A stretch of DNA of 64,000 nucleotides from Phoronis australis (GCA_002633005.1 NMRA01000689.1:124001-188000); one strand, 5' to 3'; shown: positions 1 to 14,700, counted from the first letter of the stretch. Program-made: numbers and translations. Notes: generated by a model not told the origin, from the letters alone.

Positions 1-329
1 AACACGCCTTACTCCGTGCGGAGGTGTAGACTGTTTCAGTGCCAAGTTCAGGATTTATAATTACGGAGCTATTTTGGACTCTCTTTAGTTTTTAGTTGAT
101 CATGTTGTGTTTTGAAAAACAGAAGTGTTATTGACTGTTATATGGAGGTTTTCTCTGTTGTTATGCCAATGAGGTTGATGACTTTCGTGGAGGTGATTAT
201 AAATACTGTTGATTGTTCACCGGAGAGATGAGTCACAGAGTGTAGTGAGCTGGGAGTGTAATGGAGTCCGTGCATATGATTATAACCAGATACTAAATTT
301 TGTGGATATTTGGGCAGGCCTTACCCAAC

Positions 330-362
330 ATGCCGCAGTATTTTGTTTTTACAGGTTTTCAG
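330..362 (+). CDS. Candidate alternative first coding exon of RAPGEF2/6 (a)
   Basis: An ATG with A at -3 (AACATGC) opens an 11-codon segment, MPQYFVFTGFQ, ending exactly at a consensus donor (CAG then GTATGT). It ends in phase 0, as needed to join exon 1592. There is an in-frame stop at 294, so this would be a true start. Such a short isoform would lack the first cNMP-binding-like domain. The segment is short and not recognisably conserved, so chance is a serious alternative. Confidence 0.25.
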
Positions 363-987
363 GTATGTTTTCATGAACAGTAATTGTTTCCAATTTTAGT
401 GATAAACCAGCAACTGGTTTACAAATTGGGGATGCATGTTTGTGTGTTTTTTTTTGTTTTTTTTTTGATAATTGGTCATATTTTTTCATTATGTGATTGT
501 TCTGTTGTGATATGTTTCAAACGTTGTGCAGTCATGCATTTCCGGCTTTAGTTGTCTGACAGGCTCTCTTCATTGGTAGCTGGAACCTTGTTAAAGAATT
601 ATTATTCTCCAGTTTGTTAATTACCGTGTAATGAGAATAAACAAAATGGTATGATGTCTGTTTATTTTACCAGGTCACCACGAAGTGTTTTGTTGATTTG
701 CTGGGGTTTTGTTATGAACGAGTTTATGATAAGCGCAGTAATATCTCTTCTCCTCTGTGTTTAATATTTATGTCTAATATTTGCTGATATCCTGTGATGT
801 GTCTGAACTCTTGTCAGTGTCTGAATTCATTGCTGTTGGGAACCATCTAATAGTCAGTATCTGCCCATGAGGTTGCTATCAGTCGGCCATTACTTTATCA
901 GAGTTTGCACTAGGGAGGTTTTCCCCACAGTCTCTCAGTAGTGGTTAGTCTCTTGAAGGGTAGACATAGGATTGAGTAGTCTAACTA

Positions 988-1011
988 ATGAGACGATACA
1001 TCAGGCAGCAG
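988..1011 (+). CDS. Candidate alternative first coding exon of RAPGEF2/6 (b)
   Basis: ATG at 988 opens MRRYIRQQ and runs into a good donor (CAG then GTAAGG at 1012). The segment is 24 nt and ends in phase 0, compatible with the exon at 1592. An in-frame stop sits two codons upstream (982-984). It competes with the candidate at 330-362. Neither has transcript support. Confidence 0.25.
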
Positions 1012-1591
1012 GTAAGGTTGTGGATGGACAAACTTGTACAGTACGTCCAGGTTATAATGTCTAGTTTCCTGGTTATAGCCCTCTACTTTGCTTGGACAAT
1101 TTTACCCACTGGTGTACTTGTGCTGAAGTTAGATCATACTGTAAGCATTTCTCAATTGCTATCGCATTTTACCTGCAGCCGTGAAATGTTTGTGCTTTGA
1201 AGGAAACACTGTAGTCAGGTGAATTCTTTCAAATCTAGATTTTGTACCAAAAATGCTTCTTTGAACAAACTAAATGATTGTCTGATCGTAATGGTCATTT
1301 GGGTTTGTGTTCCACATTAGAATTTTTTGGTGGAAGATTTAATGAGTTCGAATTTGTTTCCTTATGGGTCAGCTGATTGAAACACGTGTCAGCACTCTTC
1401 AAGTAGTTTGCATCCTTCCAATCTGCCAATGTGTTTGTAAAAATTTGTCTAAATACTCCTGATCTTTGTGCAGCATCAGAATAGCAGTAACTTCCAAAGA
1501 TGCCTGAATGCTTTTATAGATATCCCTGTCTTGAAGCAGACGTAGTGTCGTTGGTCGCCTCGTTAAGAAACTCTTCCGTTTCTGTTTCCAG

Positions 1592-2797
1592 CTGCCACAA
1601 GAGCTGCAGAATGTACAGACAGTTCTACAACGATCTGACCAGACGCACAAGCGAAACTCACGTGCCAGCGACACGAGCTCTGCTTACTCAGGGTCGGACA
1701 TGATGCAGTCATCTGTCGATGAACAAGACATCGACTTGAGTGGCTTGGTAGAGAGTGTCGTAGACTCGGACGATGAAGAGGGCTACGTTGAGTCCAATGA
1801 CGTAAGTCGCTTTTGCGGAAATACGTAAACAATGTTGTAATGTCGTTATTCGTGGCCGGATAAATCATAAGCGATTGTTAGTGGAAATATTCTCACAATT
1901 TGGAAGGCATCAGCTATGGTTATTTTCTAACCGTCGCTGGATAAATTAAGTTCATCTCGGGAGGCGTCTAATCAGAAGCTATGGTTATTTTCTAATCGCT
2001 GGTGAGCTTTATTGATTTCGTGTTGGGAAACTAATTGAAGTCAGAAGAGTTTATTAAAAGTGTGATTGTGAATCCCCTGGGTATCTGGGCTGGTCAGTAT
2101 GTTGATCAGAGTACAAGTGCACAGTTTCAGGAGTATCATTACCTTGTTTCGGTGTTAATGTGGAGTGTATTTATCGATTTAGTCTCCCTCTGGAACACAC
2201 ATGCACTGTATCCTAATTGTAGCAGAGAGATAATTATTCTCTAAAGGGTCAATAACCTGCACTTTCTGTCAAAAACCAAGGTTTTATTTAGGTCATTTAC
2301 CATTACAAAATTGGTCCTGTTTAGTTCCTGTAGAATTGACTTATAGACCTCATAAGAACTGAGGGCTTGTTATCGCCTTGTCTCCAAGCCTCAAATGGCT
2401 AAACCGATCAGCGCCACCTTGAGGCTTGGGGACGAGGCTCGTTATTACATTGTGTTCGTCTGAGGAATTCCAGTCACTTCACTTCAACCCATCTCAATTC
2501 ACAAGCAAACATTAGTAACGCAATGATATATACCCGTGGAAGAGCATAATACACGATTGAATAAAAGCCATTTTCACCCTGGTGGTTTTAAGGAGACTAT
2601 TTGCAAAGCTTCTTGTGATCGTCAACAAAGTGTATTGACACTTTAAATAAGTGATCTGATTGTTTTATAATCGGTGCTCTGTTTTATTTCAGTCGCTCAC
2701 AGTACGTGACACAGTTCGAGAGTGTCTCGAAAAGGATCCAGTGGACAGAACAGAAGATGATATTGAAATACTGCTGGAGTTTATGCAACACTTGCCG
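1592..2797 (+). CDS. RAPGEF2: RAPGEF2/6 exons 1-2: acidic/serine linker before the cNMP-binding-like domain
   Basis: Exon 1592-1801 (70 codons, phase 0 at both ends) begins [15 protein letters not shown] and has a Ser-rich segment followed by the acidic motif [16 protein letters not shown]. This matches the acidic linker between the two cNMP-binding-like domains of vertebrate PDZ-GEFs. Exon 2693-2797 (35 codons) contains [16 protein letters not shown], another strongly conserved PDZ-GEF segment that leads directly into the next domain. Exon 1 is the first exon recognisable by homology. Its phase-0 start means any upstream exon must end on a whole codon. Confidence 0.92.
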
Positions 2798-5700
2798 GTA
2801 CATTTCCTTCCAAACTGATAAGTTTGCAAACAGTGTAACACTAAGTTCTAGCGTGTATGCTGAACCTAGTAAAATTAATGCATTAACATTCACATTGTTT
2901 GCCAATTTGCAATTTTGCGTTATTTAAAATGCGAGTCGCGTTAATGAAGTAGTAGTAGAGACAAGTGCACTGTTTGTGAGTAATATTAATGAGCACCGGT
3001 TTTGTCTTATAAGTGTTAAAAGTTGGGTACACTGTTATTGATTTCCTTTCCTTCACTTCAGGCATTTGCCAACATGACTATGGCAACACGGCGTTCTCTG
3101 TGCGCAGTTATGGTGTTCGCCGTGGTCGAGAAGGCGGGCACCATGGTGATGAACGATGAGGAAGAGCTGGACTCATGGTCAGTCATCATCAACGGTCTCG
3201 TGCAGATCCAAAAGACGGACGGTACTGTCGACCAGCTTCAGATGGGTGCTAGGTAAGTGTGAGACACTGGGATACCGCTGTCACGCAAGGTGTCACTTGG
3301 CTCTAGAAATAACCACGGTGGCTTGAGTGTTGCGATTATGTAGGAGTTCCAATAGTCCTAAGTTGTTTTCGTGCATCGATGCATCGTCGACCACTTGGTT
3401 GGTGAGTGAAATTTGATAACGTTGAACTATTGGTAGCGATCAATGCAGTATTCTTGCCTCTGCATATTTGATTGCGTTTCAAATTACAGGAATTGTGAGC
3501 AAAATTGAACAGCGTGGATGACATAAAAATACATTGTTTCTGTTGCTCCGCTCGCCCCTGATGGTGTTGTTTGGTAAAATTTCACCAATTTTGAACAGAA
3601 ATAATCGCCAAAACTGATCTTATTTCATTTTCAAGGGCTTGTCACATTGTTGGGAATGCCCACAATCTCTCAAACGTGCCACCAGATGTAGCTGTGGTTC
3701 AGAACTGAAACATGATAACGCATTAATTTGTTGCCACTTTTATGAAAAATGGGAAACGGTAGAATTGTTGAGATTTAACCGCAACATTTCTAGCAGTGCA
3801 ACTGGTAAATACATTTGAATTGTTGTATCTTTCTAAGCTTCGGCATCACGCCCACCATGGAGAAGCTGTATCATAGGGGCGTCATGACAACCATCACCGA
3901 CAACTGTCAGTTCGTCTGCATCGCTCAGACTGACTACTACAGAATTTTACACCAGGTGCGTGTCACAGTGTCCCCGTCTCTCAATGACCGCGTCTGCCTT
4001 TGCTTCACTTCAGGTCGCTTACTATTCAGTTTGAGGGACATTTGACCAGTCGTTGCAAGAAAATACAGACCGAGAAATTAATTCACCTGCAGTTTAGGTT
4101 TTTTTAGAAATCCATGTTCAACTTAAAAAATGACTAGTTGAACAAAAAATGTCAGTCGCGTGGTTGTAAACTCTCGTTTCAAAGCGTAAATTAAGATTTT
4201 TTAGTCGTCATGGATTCTGAAAATAATTATACACTTGTAATGCTCGAAATTTGACACCAAAAATGTGTAAAGTGATCTCACAAAGAGTGACTATTACCCG
4301 AGTTTATATCTTGCCCCTCTGTTGTACCTTGATTACTCAAAACGCGTATTTTAATTGGTTGCCTTTACCAGTGAATCCATCTTTCAATCCAAAATCTTCA
4401 GGGCGAAGAAAACACTTGTAAGCATGAAGAAGATGGGGAGGTTGTCATGGTTACTGAACATAGAGTGTTGGATGGTGGAAGCCGGCAGGGACATATAGTT
4501 ATTAGGGTAAGTCATTGACAAAGTCATGCGATGGATCAAATCAGTTTGTTATTGCCATTTATGTATGTATGCAGTTTCACCCATTGTGAACTACTCTTGA
4601 ATGGTCCTTTTTATCACTGTAACCCAGCAAAACTGAGCACATGTTCTTTGATAGTGGCATACTATAGCTGAATGTATTTATGACTTGTTTGTGACCGCCT
4701 GGTTTTAGAATCCTGTTTACATACCATGTGTGTCACTTATGCAGTCTATCAAAGAGCAATATTCTTTATCTTGATTCTGTGGCCACCAATAATAGGGAGT
4801 GTTTGGGCTACAGTGTTTTTGCCTTATCTTATTTGAAATTCAAATTTGTGTTGCATTTCAACACACTTGAAAGCCAAGTTACAGTGCAAACATTTTTATT
4901 ACAATGGTGGACTTGGTTCGATTACATATTTGGAAATCCTCAAGCTGTACAAGTATTTACGTGATCTTGAATGAAATTCAAATTTGTTGAGCTATAAAAT
5001 CTGTCTGATAGGCTTAACACATAACTTAATACTATAAAAGTTTATGATGGCTTGGTACATTCTGCTTTTGACGTCAGGGTTTTTTTTAAGGTTTGACTTC
5101 TAAATTATTCCCGGCTCCTCATTACAGGGTACCCCTAGCCGTCTTGTGAAGCACTTAGTGGAGGAACACTCCTCTGTTGATCCCACATATGTGGAGGATT
5201 TTCTACTTACTTACCGCACATTTTTAAATCATCCACAAGAGGTTGCCAGTCGCCTGTTGTCTTGGTTCCATGAGCCTTTGCTGAAAGACAGGGTAAGTAT
5301 TGAGAACATCTCACTACTGTGAGTTTCGTAACATTTTATTGCTGGTCATTTTGTTTGTGCTATTTTGAAAACTTAAAAAACTTCATAGAAGAAATAAGCA
5401 TCGCTTAAACTTTTTGAACATTGACATTTATCCTCAACAAGCATTTGATATGCTCTGTTTCCAAACTCCCCAGGTGTTGGGAAAATGTTAGGAATGGCAT
5501 TACATATTGTTGAAAGATGCTAAATGTGCTAATGTGTCCTGTCAATCTGTGCCTGTGACCTCCTGTTGAGTGTCAGTGACCTCAGTTTACACATGAATGC
5601 ACCACCCATTGTGTGTAACTGGGTCACTGCTGTGTCCCAGCTGGACACCTCTGCACACAGGGAAGCACCCTGCTGTGCAATATCTGGTCACTGGGTTGTC

Positions 5701-8700
5701 CGGGTGAACACCTCTCAGTAACAAGAGGTGCCCTACTGTGTACAAGGAGGTCTTGTAAGGTGACCTAACTCGTCCGTATCTGAGTCTTTTTGTGAATTTT
5801 AGGTGACAAGAGTTGTTTTGCTCTGGGTGAATAACCATTTTAATGACTTTGAGTCCGATCCAGAGATGATGGACTTCCTTGAGAGGTTTGAAAGTCTGCT
5901 CAAGAAAGAGGTAGGTGTTTTGTTTTGTAAATCTAGAGTCTGTGCATTATGTTTGCTGAACACTGTCTGGAATTGTATAGGTCCCTAGTTTTGTCCATTC
6001 ACTCAGATGCTGGACTAAAGCTATGTTCCCTAGAACCAAGGCAATTGCTTCAACAGGATTTCAGACCGCAGCATTTTCCTGAGAAAAAAATGAATAGCAT
6101 TTGCTGTTTTAGAACCTCTTCTGTTTGCTTATGGGAACAGTTAAATATTCAGTTGCAAAATATTTATTTACAAAATGTTACCTAATGTCTCGGTTTCAGC
6201 ATATGACTGGCCAACTCCGTCTGCTCAACATTGCCTGTGGTGCCAAGGCTCGCCCCCGTATAGTCACGCTAACACGAGGCACACGTGACGAAATTCTCCA
6301 CTTCTCTGTTTTGGGCGGACTTGAAAGGAACTGCGGTATCTTTGTTTCCAAGGTCGAGCGTGGCTCCAAGGCTCACGAGGCAGGATTGAAGAGAGGGGAT
6401 CAGGTACGTGATGTTACGTTATAGGACTGTTCAGAGAAATAACAAGGCTTTGTTTTCACAAAGACTTGCGTATGCCCAAAACGACATTGAGTTTGTATCC
6501 ACCTAGGTAAAATGCTTGTGGAAACTAGATTAAAAAATCTAATCAATCCCATAAGTCCTGTTTGCAGTGACTAGTGTTTACAACACTCATTTGATTCTAA
6601 ACTGTCTGATTGAATATTGATCTACATGACATCTATAGCTAGCCTCCCCTGCAATATTTCCAAATGCAAATCTCGCCATATTTTAATATTTCGTGGTAAG
6701 TATGCAAATGTCATGTTTGGGAATGTGTGCTATATGTGCGTGGTCTATGCTGTCCCGTTCTATCCTAGTTGTGACATGCCACCATTGTTTTTCAGGTGCT
6801 GGAAGTGAACGGTCACAATTTTGAACAGATAGCTCACAACCGAGCGCTGGAAATCTTGCGAAGCGCCACTCACCTGTCGATCACTGTCAAGTCCAACTTG
6901 TCAGGTAAGACGTGGCTACATAGAGCAGTTCAGTGCTTGTTCAATCGGTATTTCCTGTGACGATTTTCACAACATAACTTACTGCCACACGAATGTACAA
7001 GTTGAGCTTTGGTATTTGTTTATTTGAAACTTCCAACTCTATTTTAAGTTAGCGTGAACCTTTTCCATTTTTTGTGTCAAAGTTGATTGAATGCATGAAG
7101 TAGTGTCAGTTAAATAAAGCAGCCATTTTATGAAGTAATGATAATCAGGTGCATTTCGGAAAAAAGAATGTTTCACAGTGTCTTTAATTGAAGTTAACAA
7201 TGCTCTGTGTGCAAACAACAGTGCTCTGTGTACAAATGATTGACGTGAGCTAGGATCACTAGAGGACTATTTCTCCCGGGTATACACAACTATTGTTTCT
7301 CACCAGTGTGAAAGCTAAGTTGTATATTTCATTCCTTGCAGCATTTAACGACATGCTGGAGTCACCCGACTGTGACCCACGCATTAAGAAGCATGCCAGT
7401 TTCTCAGCGGGTGATGAGATAGACAGTCCCATCAAAATCCCCATGCCCGACAATGAGGGAGTGGTCCCACCTGTCATCCAGGGCAAGCTGGGAAAGAAAG
7501 AGAAGGCAAAGACCCTCGGGCACCGCACCAAGCTGCGCAAGGCTCTAGCCAAGATGAACATTCTTGCAAAACCCAGGTAATGATTGGAATGTGATGCTTG
7601 GGTATAATGTGAGATTCATATTAAAACATTTATTTATATTTGCCATGTTGGTATTGATGTAGTGTCTGGTAGGGTCTTTTGGTCATCCCTTTATCAAGCC
7701 TACTTTCATTTGGTTAGATTGCCTTAGTAACAAAATTGAGTCCTGAATGTGATTTTACTTGTTAGCTCTTCTTCAAATTATTGAATTCCACATATGTGCA
7801 GTGAAACTAAAACAATTACTTAATTATAACATTAATTTATATTTGTCTTAATCATTTGTGTACATATATTAAGTCCATTAAAATGTTCCAACACTAAAAT
7901 GAAAATAGTAAGTTTTAAAATAATTCGTTTCGCATGTTAATTTCACTATTCATTGTTAATATTTTCTAGTGACACAGCTCTACAGCACAATCAGTCGGAC
8001 AACGAACTCTTTGCAAAGGGTCATCGTAAAAACTCAACGTCTTCACTGTCAACATCGACCCCATCCACCCCCCTACTGGGCATCAGCTCCCCAGACACGT
8101 TCCTTGCTGCGTATGGCATTGACGACTCGCGCAGTGACTTCCCAGAACATGTGCTGAAGGTGTACAGGGCCGACCAATCCTGCAGATACTTCCTCATTCA
8201 TAAGGTACCAGGGACTCACTGATCAGGGAACAGTGGACTAAGTTGTGCCATTTTGGAAATTGGTCAGCATGTTGCTATATAGGATTTGTAATTGTGCTTG
8301 GTAAACAACCGTATTGCCACCTCCAAAATACTGCTCAGCAAATAACCACACTGTCTGCCAGTCAATCAACCATGCACTATCAATTCCACTAGGCTTGTTG
8401 ATCTGACTAGTAGCTGGACACGTCCGATTGTTAGAAATCGTGTCAGTTGGAAGTCTGCTATTGCCAAGTGTTGTTTCAAGATTCAGAACTACACAGCTGG
8501 GCTGAAGCCTAGAACATTGGTTTTTTGGCTCAGGGCTATAACCTCACGGGTACAGCTTTTAAGTCCTTTTGTCTGCTGTTGGAGCTTGTTCCATAAAAAT
8601 GTGGAATTCGGCTTAACTAAAAATCTTGAAGAATATTCATTAGGTTCTGTAGCCCACTCTGTAGTGAATTACAGACAAGTACAAAAACTGGGCATTCATA

Positions 8701-11700
8701 AGCTGTCAACAGATTTTTGGCTTCTGGGTGTTTCTCAATTGCATAATGCACAGTGTTGGTGATAATCCATGCATGTTGTGTCATCATAATGGCACTCCTA
8801 GTAGACTGTCTAATAGTAGGCTGTCAGTTTTGTTATAGATTGTAAACTTAAGGTGGAGCTAGTGAATGCTGGGGGGCGTTCACTTGTTTTTGTGTTACAT
8901 CTCTTGCATGGTTTTGTTTGCAGGAGACGACAGCGCGCCAAGTGGTCATGTTAGCCCTGAGACAGTTTGGCATCGTTGACCCAAGCAGGTAAGAGTGTCT
9001 CGCCTGTAGCTACCTGTAAAGGTGTGCGTCACGTGCACGAGTGTGTTACTAATGTGTGCAGAGTGTCTATCTCTGTCATCTTGTGATTTGTCAGCAAGGT
9101 GTTTTCTTATTCCGTAGCTCTGTGTCAACACGCAAACACTCCTTGTGATTTTAGACTTCACAAATACCAAGTTTCAAGGCAATTTTCTCCGTTGTACCGA
9201 CTCGTTACCATTCCTTCACTCGTTTGCTTGTAGTGTCAGCCGTTGTTAACTTGTGTGGATTAATAACGTAATGCACAGCAGTTACACTTCGGCCAGAATC
9301 AATTACATGACGTAATTTTTCTTGGTTATAACTTAAAGTCACCGTTTTTGTTATGTTTTTCCCCTTAGCCGAGCGACAAGTCAGGACATGGAGAGCTGGT
9401 AACTGTCCTTGTTGCCTGTCCCCTCTGCCTGTTTCTGTTGTTGATTGTTTTACTGAAAATGTTTCAGACACTACTTAGTCTGTGACTGTCCGTCACTGGA
9501 ATGCATTGTCTCTGTTTCCTCATCTTTGTCAATTATCGTAATGTTTTTTAGCAATGTTTGGCTAATTAATTACAACGCTTGGCGCCGAGTTGTTAGTACC
9601 ATAAGAGTATTGCTACACCATAAATCACCGTGATTTACCTGACTGTTATCACCTCTTTGCACCTGGCTACTTTAAATGCAACTCCATTCTGTTCTGAAAT
9701 GCCCGGCCTTTTAAGTCCCAGTCACAGTTCTGCAAGTAATACGTCTATTACACGCGTAATTTATATCAATGCTTTCTATCTTGAGTTGTATAATGGCCTG
9801 CTTGGGATTGAGAGTTCAGTCACACACTGAAGTAAGGTATAAAAGTGTCTTAGCGTTGCGCTTGACGGAATTCCAATGAAAACAAGAATATTGCTTGTGT
9901 TATCACTAATTCTGTGCTTCTTGAAATCCAAAGCGTATTTCATTTATAATCACCATAGTTGTATAATCATTCGTTTGGAAAGGAAACACGAACTATGACC
10001 AACTTAGGCCTGAACTTGCATAATCTTAGCAAATTTGTAAGATTACAGTCTTACTGAGTGCTTTAGGTGTTAAAATTTAAAGCTTGTTTATGACATTAAA
10101 TTCCCATGTGTATTTCGACTTCTTTGTGTTTCACTGTTACGCAGACTTCGTAAGTTGGTCTTAGTGGTTACCATCCTTTAAATAAAGTTATTTATTTTTT
10201 TCAGCAATTTGTCATCCCTGAATGTCCCCTGTAGTAACTACTCTCTGTGCGAAGTGTCTGTCGAACACGGCGGCGTGGTCAAGCAGAAAAGGTTACCTGA
10301 CCAGGTGACCAACCTGCCCGATAGGATTGGACTCAACGCCAGGTGAGTTGAACAGCATGCTGCTGCATGGTGGATCGTGAGCAACGATGGCCTGATATTC
10401 TTGCTGAAATTCTTGTGCGTTACTTCATAGCTTGATTGGTTTATTCCATTGGAAGTGTCCTTCTAATGGTTTTTAAGTGTTGTTGTGGTGAGAGATTGGT
10501 GTGTTTTGGTTCAGTTTTTTTATTCTCTTATTGTATTTTGTTGTCTCCTATTCAAGATTTTCTCCCTTTCAATCATTCTAATTGTTGTATTTATTTTGTT
10601 AATGTATTTGTTTATTCTTCTTGTGTGACGGCTGATTTGAAATGCATGGTTTTGATGCGTTGCTGCTTGTTTAACGCATAACAGGCATTCAAGTCTCCTG
10701 TAATTAACTGACAACTGGCATCTTGCAATTAACGATGTGACTGGACTGTTTTCTCTCACAGTAATATATGTGGTGTCAACCGTAAACTGCCGAAGTCTAT
10801 CCACGCCAGGTAACCCCATATCACACATGGGCCAGTCCGGTGCATGAGCTCCCGTAGCTGCTGAGCGTGTCACATGCTCGCCTGCGCTCTTTGATAACAC
10901 ACTCTGTTGTATTCTCCACCGCCTCTAAATTTTCTGTGTGTGAAACATGGGTGTTGGGCAATCTAACTGGGGTGCTTCTTGTCTATCTCCCTATGCCAGT
11001 TGGAATTGCGGACTCGCGTTATTTAAAGTCTCTTCCGCGTGTATTGGGGAAGTGGTACAATGATTCTAAATTAACCCGTTTCAGAATATTTGTTCCCGAA
11101 TGTCTTTGATTGGTTGATTGACAACTTCGTAGAAATAAACAAAGTTGTGCTAGTGTTCCTTTCTTGCATTTTTCTGTATGCGAACGATCTAGTCCTCCAA
11201 TATCTTCTGCATGGCATCCGGTGCTAAATATAGTGTATAATCACTTCCATTAGATTTGCAACAGTTGTTAGCGCCCCTTTTGATGATGCAGTATCTTGTT
11301 GGTAAAACACAACCTAAAGCCTATTTGTGGCTAAGCAAGAAAGAGTTCAGTGTATCTATTTGGTCACGTGATTATTCCTTTTGCTTTGAAATCTAAGTGC
11401 ATCTCCAATTTTTGTCGACTCGTCTTCATGTGACATGTGGTCTTAGTGTTGTTTACTGGAATCACATTGACCTTTGAACTTATAACAGGTATAAACCTGT
11501 CTTCCATCACGAAAATCAGTTTTTCGATTTAGACCAGTTACCGTTTTCAAAATGGTCTCAAATTGTTTCCTAGTAACATTTCACGTGATTTCAGTCGATA
11601 CGTGAGATCCCGCACCATGGTACAAGTTGGCTTGTCACGCCGTGCAATTTTTTTGCGCCGAGCGTGATCTCGCGGAATAATGATTTCTCCGTTNCCAACT

Positions 11701-14700
11701 TCGTAGAAATAACCAAAGTTGTGCTAGTGTTCCTTTCTTGCATCTTTCTGTATGCGAACGATCTAGTCCTCCAATATCTTCTGCATGGCATCCGGTGCTA
11801 AATATAGTGTATAATCACTTCCATTAGATTTGCAGCAGTTGTTAGCGCCCCCTTTTGATGATGCGGTATCTTGTTGGTAAAACACGACCTAAAGCCTATT
11901 TGTGGCTTAGCAAGAAAGAGTTCAGTGTATCTATTTGGTCACGTGATTATTCCTTTTGCTTTGAAATCTAAGTGCATCTCCAATTTTTGTCGACTCGTCT
12001 TCATGTGACATGTGGTCTTAGTGTTGTTTACTGGAATCACATTGACCTTTGAACTTATAACAGGTATAAACCTGTCTTCCATCACGAAAATCAGTTTTTC
12101 GATTTAGACCAGTTACCGTTTTCAAAATGGTCTCAAATTGTTTCCTAGTAACATTTCACGTGATTTCAGTCGATACGTGAGATCCCGCACCATGGTACAA
12201 GTTGGCTTGTCACGCCGTGCAATTTTTTTGCGCCGAGCGTGATCTCGCGGAATAATGATTTCTCCGTTGAACCCAGAAATTGCTTCTCACCTGAAGAAGG
12301 AACTAGTCGAGACCAATTTGACTGCGACAAGTTGTCTAAATGAAAAATTCATTTCTTTGACGGAACACGGATTTATGGCCACTTCAGTATTCAACTAAGG
12401 ATGACGGCAGGTTTCTCAAAAAGTTGACTTGTTAAAATGTTGGACACTGAGTAGTCTAGCTCTCCACCTTTTTGCGTTTCTTCTGTTGTATTTGTCTATT
12501 AAAGCTTGTCACTACGGTAGTCATAATCTCCTTAATGAACCAACCTCGCTCAATGTCCCTGTTAATTAATTTCTTTAACTTTGACAAAGCTTGGTACTTA
12601 AATGCTTGTCAATTTTTTTTTAAAAACTACAGTCGATTGCATTCCCTTTGTGCCCGCGACGCTTCTCTTTTCATGTGTTCTGTGTTTTTTTCAGGTATTA
12701 CTTGAAAAATAACATGAATTCGGAGAACCTGTGTCCTGAGGAGGTGCTGTCCGAACTCGTCAAGGAGTCGGCCACAAACTTCCTGCAGCTGAACACCATG
12801 GAGCTGGCGATACAGCTCACCCTCGAGGACTTCCAGATATTTAATGACATTGAACCCACGGAGTATGTCGACGACTTGCTGAAGCTCAATTCTCATTACG
12901 GCACCAAACAGCTGCATAAATTTGCCGAGGTCAGTGAGTGTGAGATTTTGAGCGGATGATTAGACATGGAATAGTGAAAGCTATGAAATAGTGCAGAATA
13001 GTGAGGTGTCTGTGTCATTAATATTGCATATATATGGAGCAGATGGACCTAGCCTTTAATGTGTGATTTACTTAGCTTGTTGCTACTTTGTTTATACCTG
13101 TTTTGACAAAATTTTGTGTCCATGTTTTCTGCTTTGGAAGCTTGTATTGCTGAACAGAGCACCTCATCTTGATCACATATTCCATGTATACACCAAAAGA
13201 ACCCTCTTTGGAGCTTTTTCGAACGTTGTTTCTGAAATCACCTTCCATGTGGACTATACATTGGTGCGGGCCCCTTCGGGAATCCCGCGTTGAATGCAGA
13301 TTTGTAAAGACGTAAGTTTAAGATATTGGAATGATGAGATGTTTCTAAAAACTTTTTTTGTATCACCATCTTGGGCCTTGATCTAAAATAGAAATAAACA
13401 TTTAGAGATCTCCGCTGGTGAAATGCACTTGCGTTATGTGCCCATTGTCAAAAGTTGGCTTCATATAATTCTCTCCTTTCAGCTGGTCAATAAAGAAATG
13501 TTCTGGGTGGTGACAGAGATATGCCACGAGACCAACATTGTCAAAAGGATGAAGTTGATAAAGCATTTTATTAAAATAGCCAGTGAGTTAATTCTTCATA
13601 GTAATAGTGTGGTAAAACTTGAAAAATTAAAAGAGAATGGCCATTTTCAGTTAACAGCTTCGTTCTGATAATTGTAGTTTATATGTGGATACACGTTTTA
13701 CTACTGAAATAAGTAGATAGCCCTGAATTTTGTTATGCGTTTCCTGCCTAAAAAAAGGCTTTAGCTGATACAGCTTTAAAAGGAGTTATGTTAGTTATAA
13801 CGAGTCTCGGACCATCTTTTTGACATTTGTGCAGTCTTGTTGAATTTTGTAGTTGTTCGGTGCACTAAGCCAGGTGTGAACTCCTGCAGATGTAATGAAC
13901 AGCTGAGCAACAAGTAATTTAACTCACTTTGAGTCAGTCGTGAAACCTTTGTTCAAAGTGGTTGTAATTTTGGGTTCAGGTATTTTGCAGATAAGAATCT
14001 GCCTGTCTTAATCGCCAATTTCCTCTCGACTCGCACAGGACACTGTAAAGAGAGCAAGAACTTCAACTCCATGTTTGCTATCATCAGTGGGCTGGGTCAC
14101 GGGTGCGTAACAAGACTACGTAACACGTGGGACAAACTGCCATCTAAGTACGTCAAGATGTTCGAGGACTTGCAGGATTTCATGGACCCATCGCGCAACA
14201 TGTCCAAGTATAGGAACCTGCTTAACAGCGAACATGTGCAGCCACCTGTGGTGAGAACTAAGAACTAGAGTTTGTGGTTAAAAGGCATGCCTTGGACATT
14301 GTGTCGGGAGCATGATCATAATGTGGTGTTGACAAAATTATTCGGCAAATATTTTTATTTCTCTAATGAAATGATGTCATTGGTGCACAATGAATGAAAT
14401 TAGCGATGTTATAGAAAAAAATGGTATTGCTTGCCATTGTTCTTAATTACCATTTTGAAAAGTCTGTATTTCCATCATTTTCATGACCCAAAATGTACAT
14501 TGTAAATTTGATGTTAGTGGACTGATTCTTACTTTTGTCAGGTATTGGCTGTAATATCTGTCCAGCTCATAAAATATCACCTGTTTCAGATACCTTTCTT
14601 CCCCGTTGTCAAGAAAGATTTGACCTTCATCCACCTCGGAAACGATTCCAAGGTCGAAGGCCTGATCAACTTCGAGAAGCTACGGATGGTAGCCAAAGAA

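Larger units (their letters stand above)
1..1591. other. 5' region or large intron of RAPGEF2/6
   Basis: Apart from the two short candidate first exons above I see no recognisable coding exon here. No exon for the first cNMP-binding-like domain of PDZ-GEF is visible, so the full-length promoter and first exons probably lie before position 1. No clear TATA box or CpG-rich promoter is evident. Confidence 0.5.
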
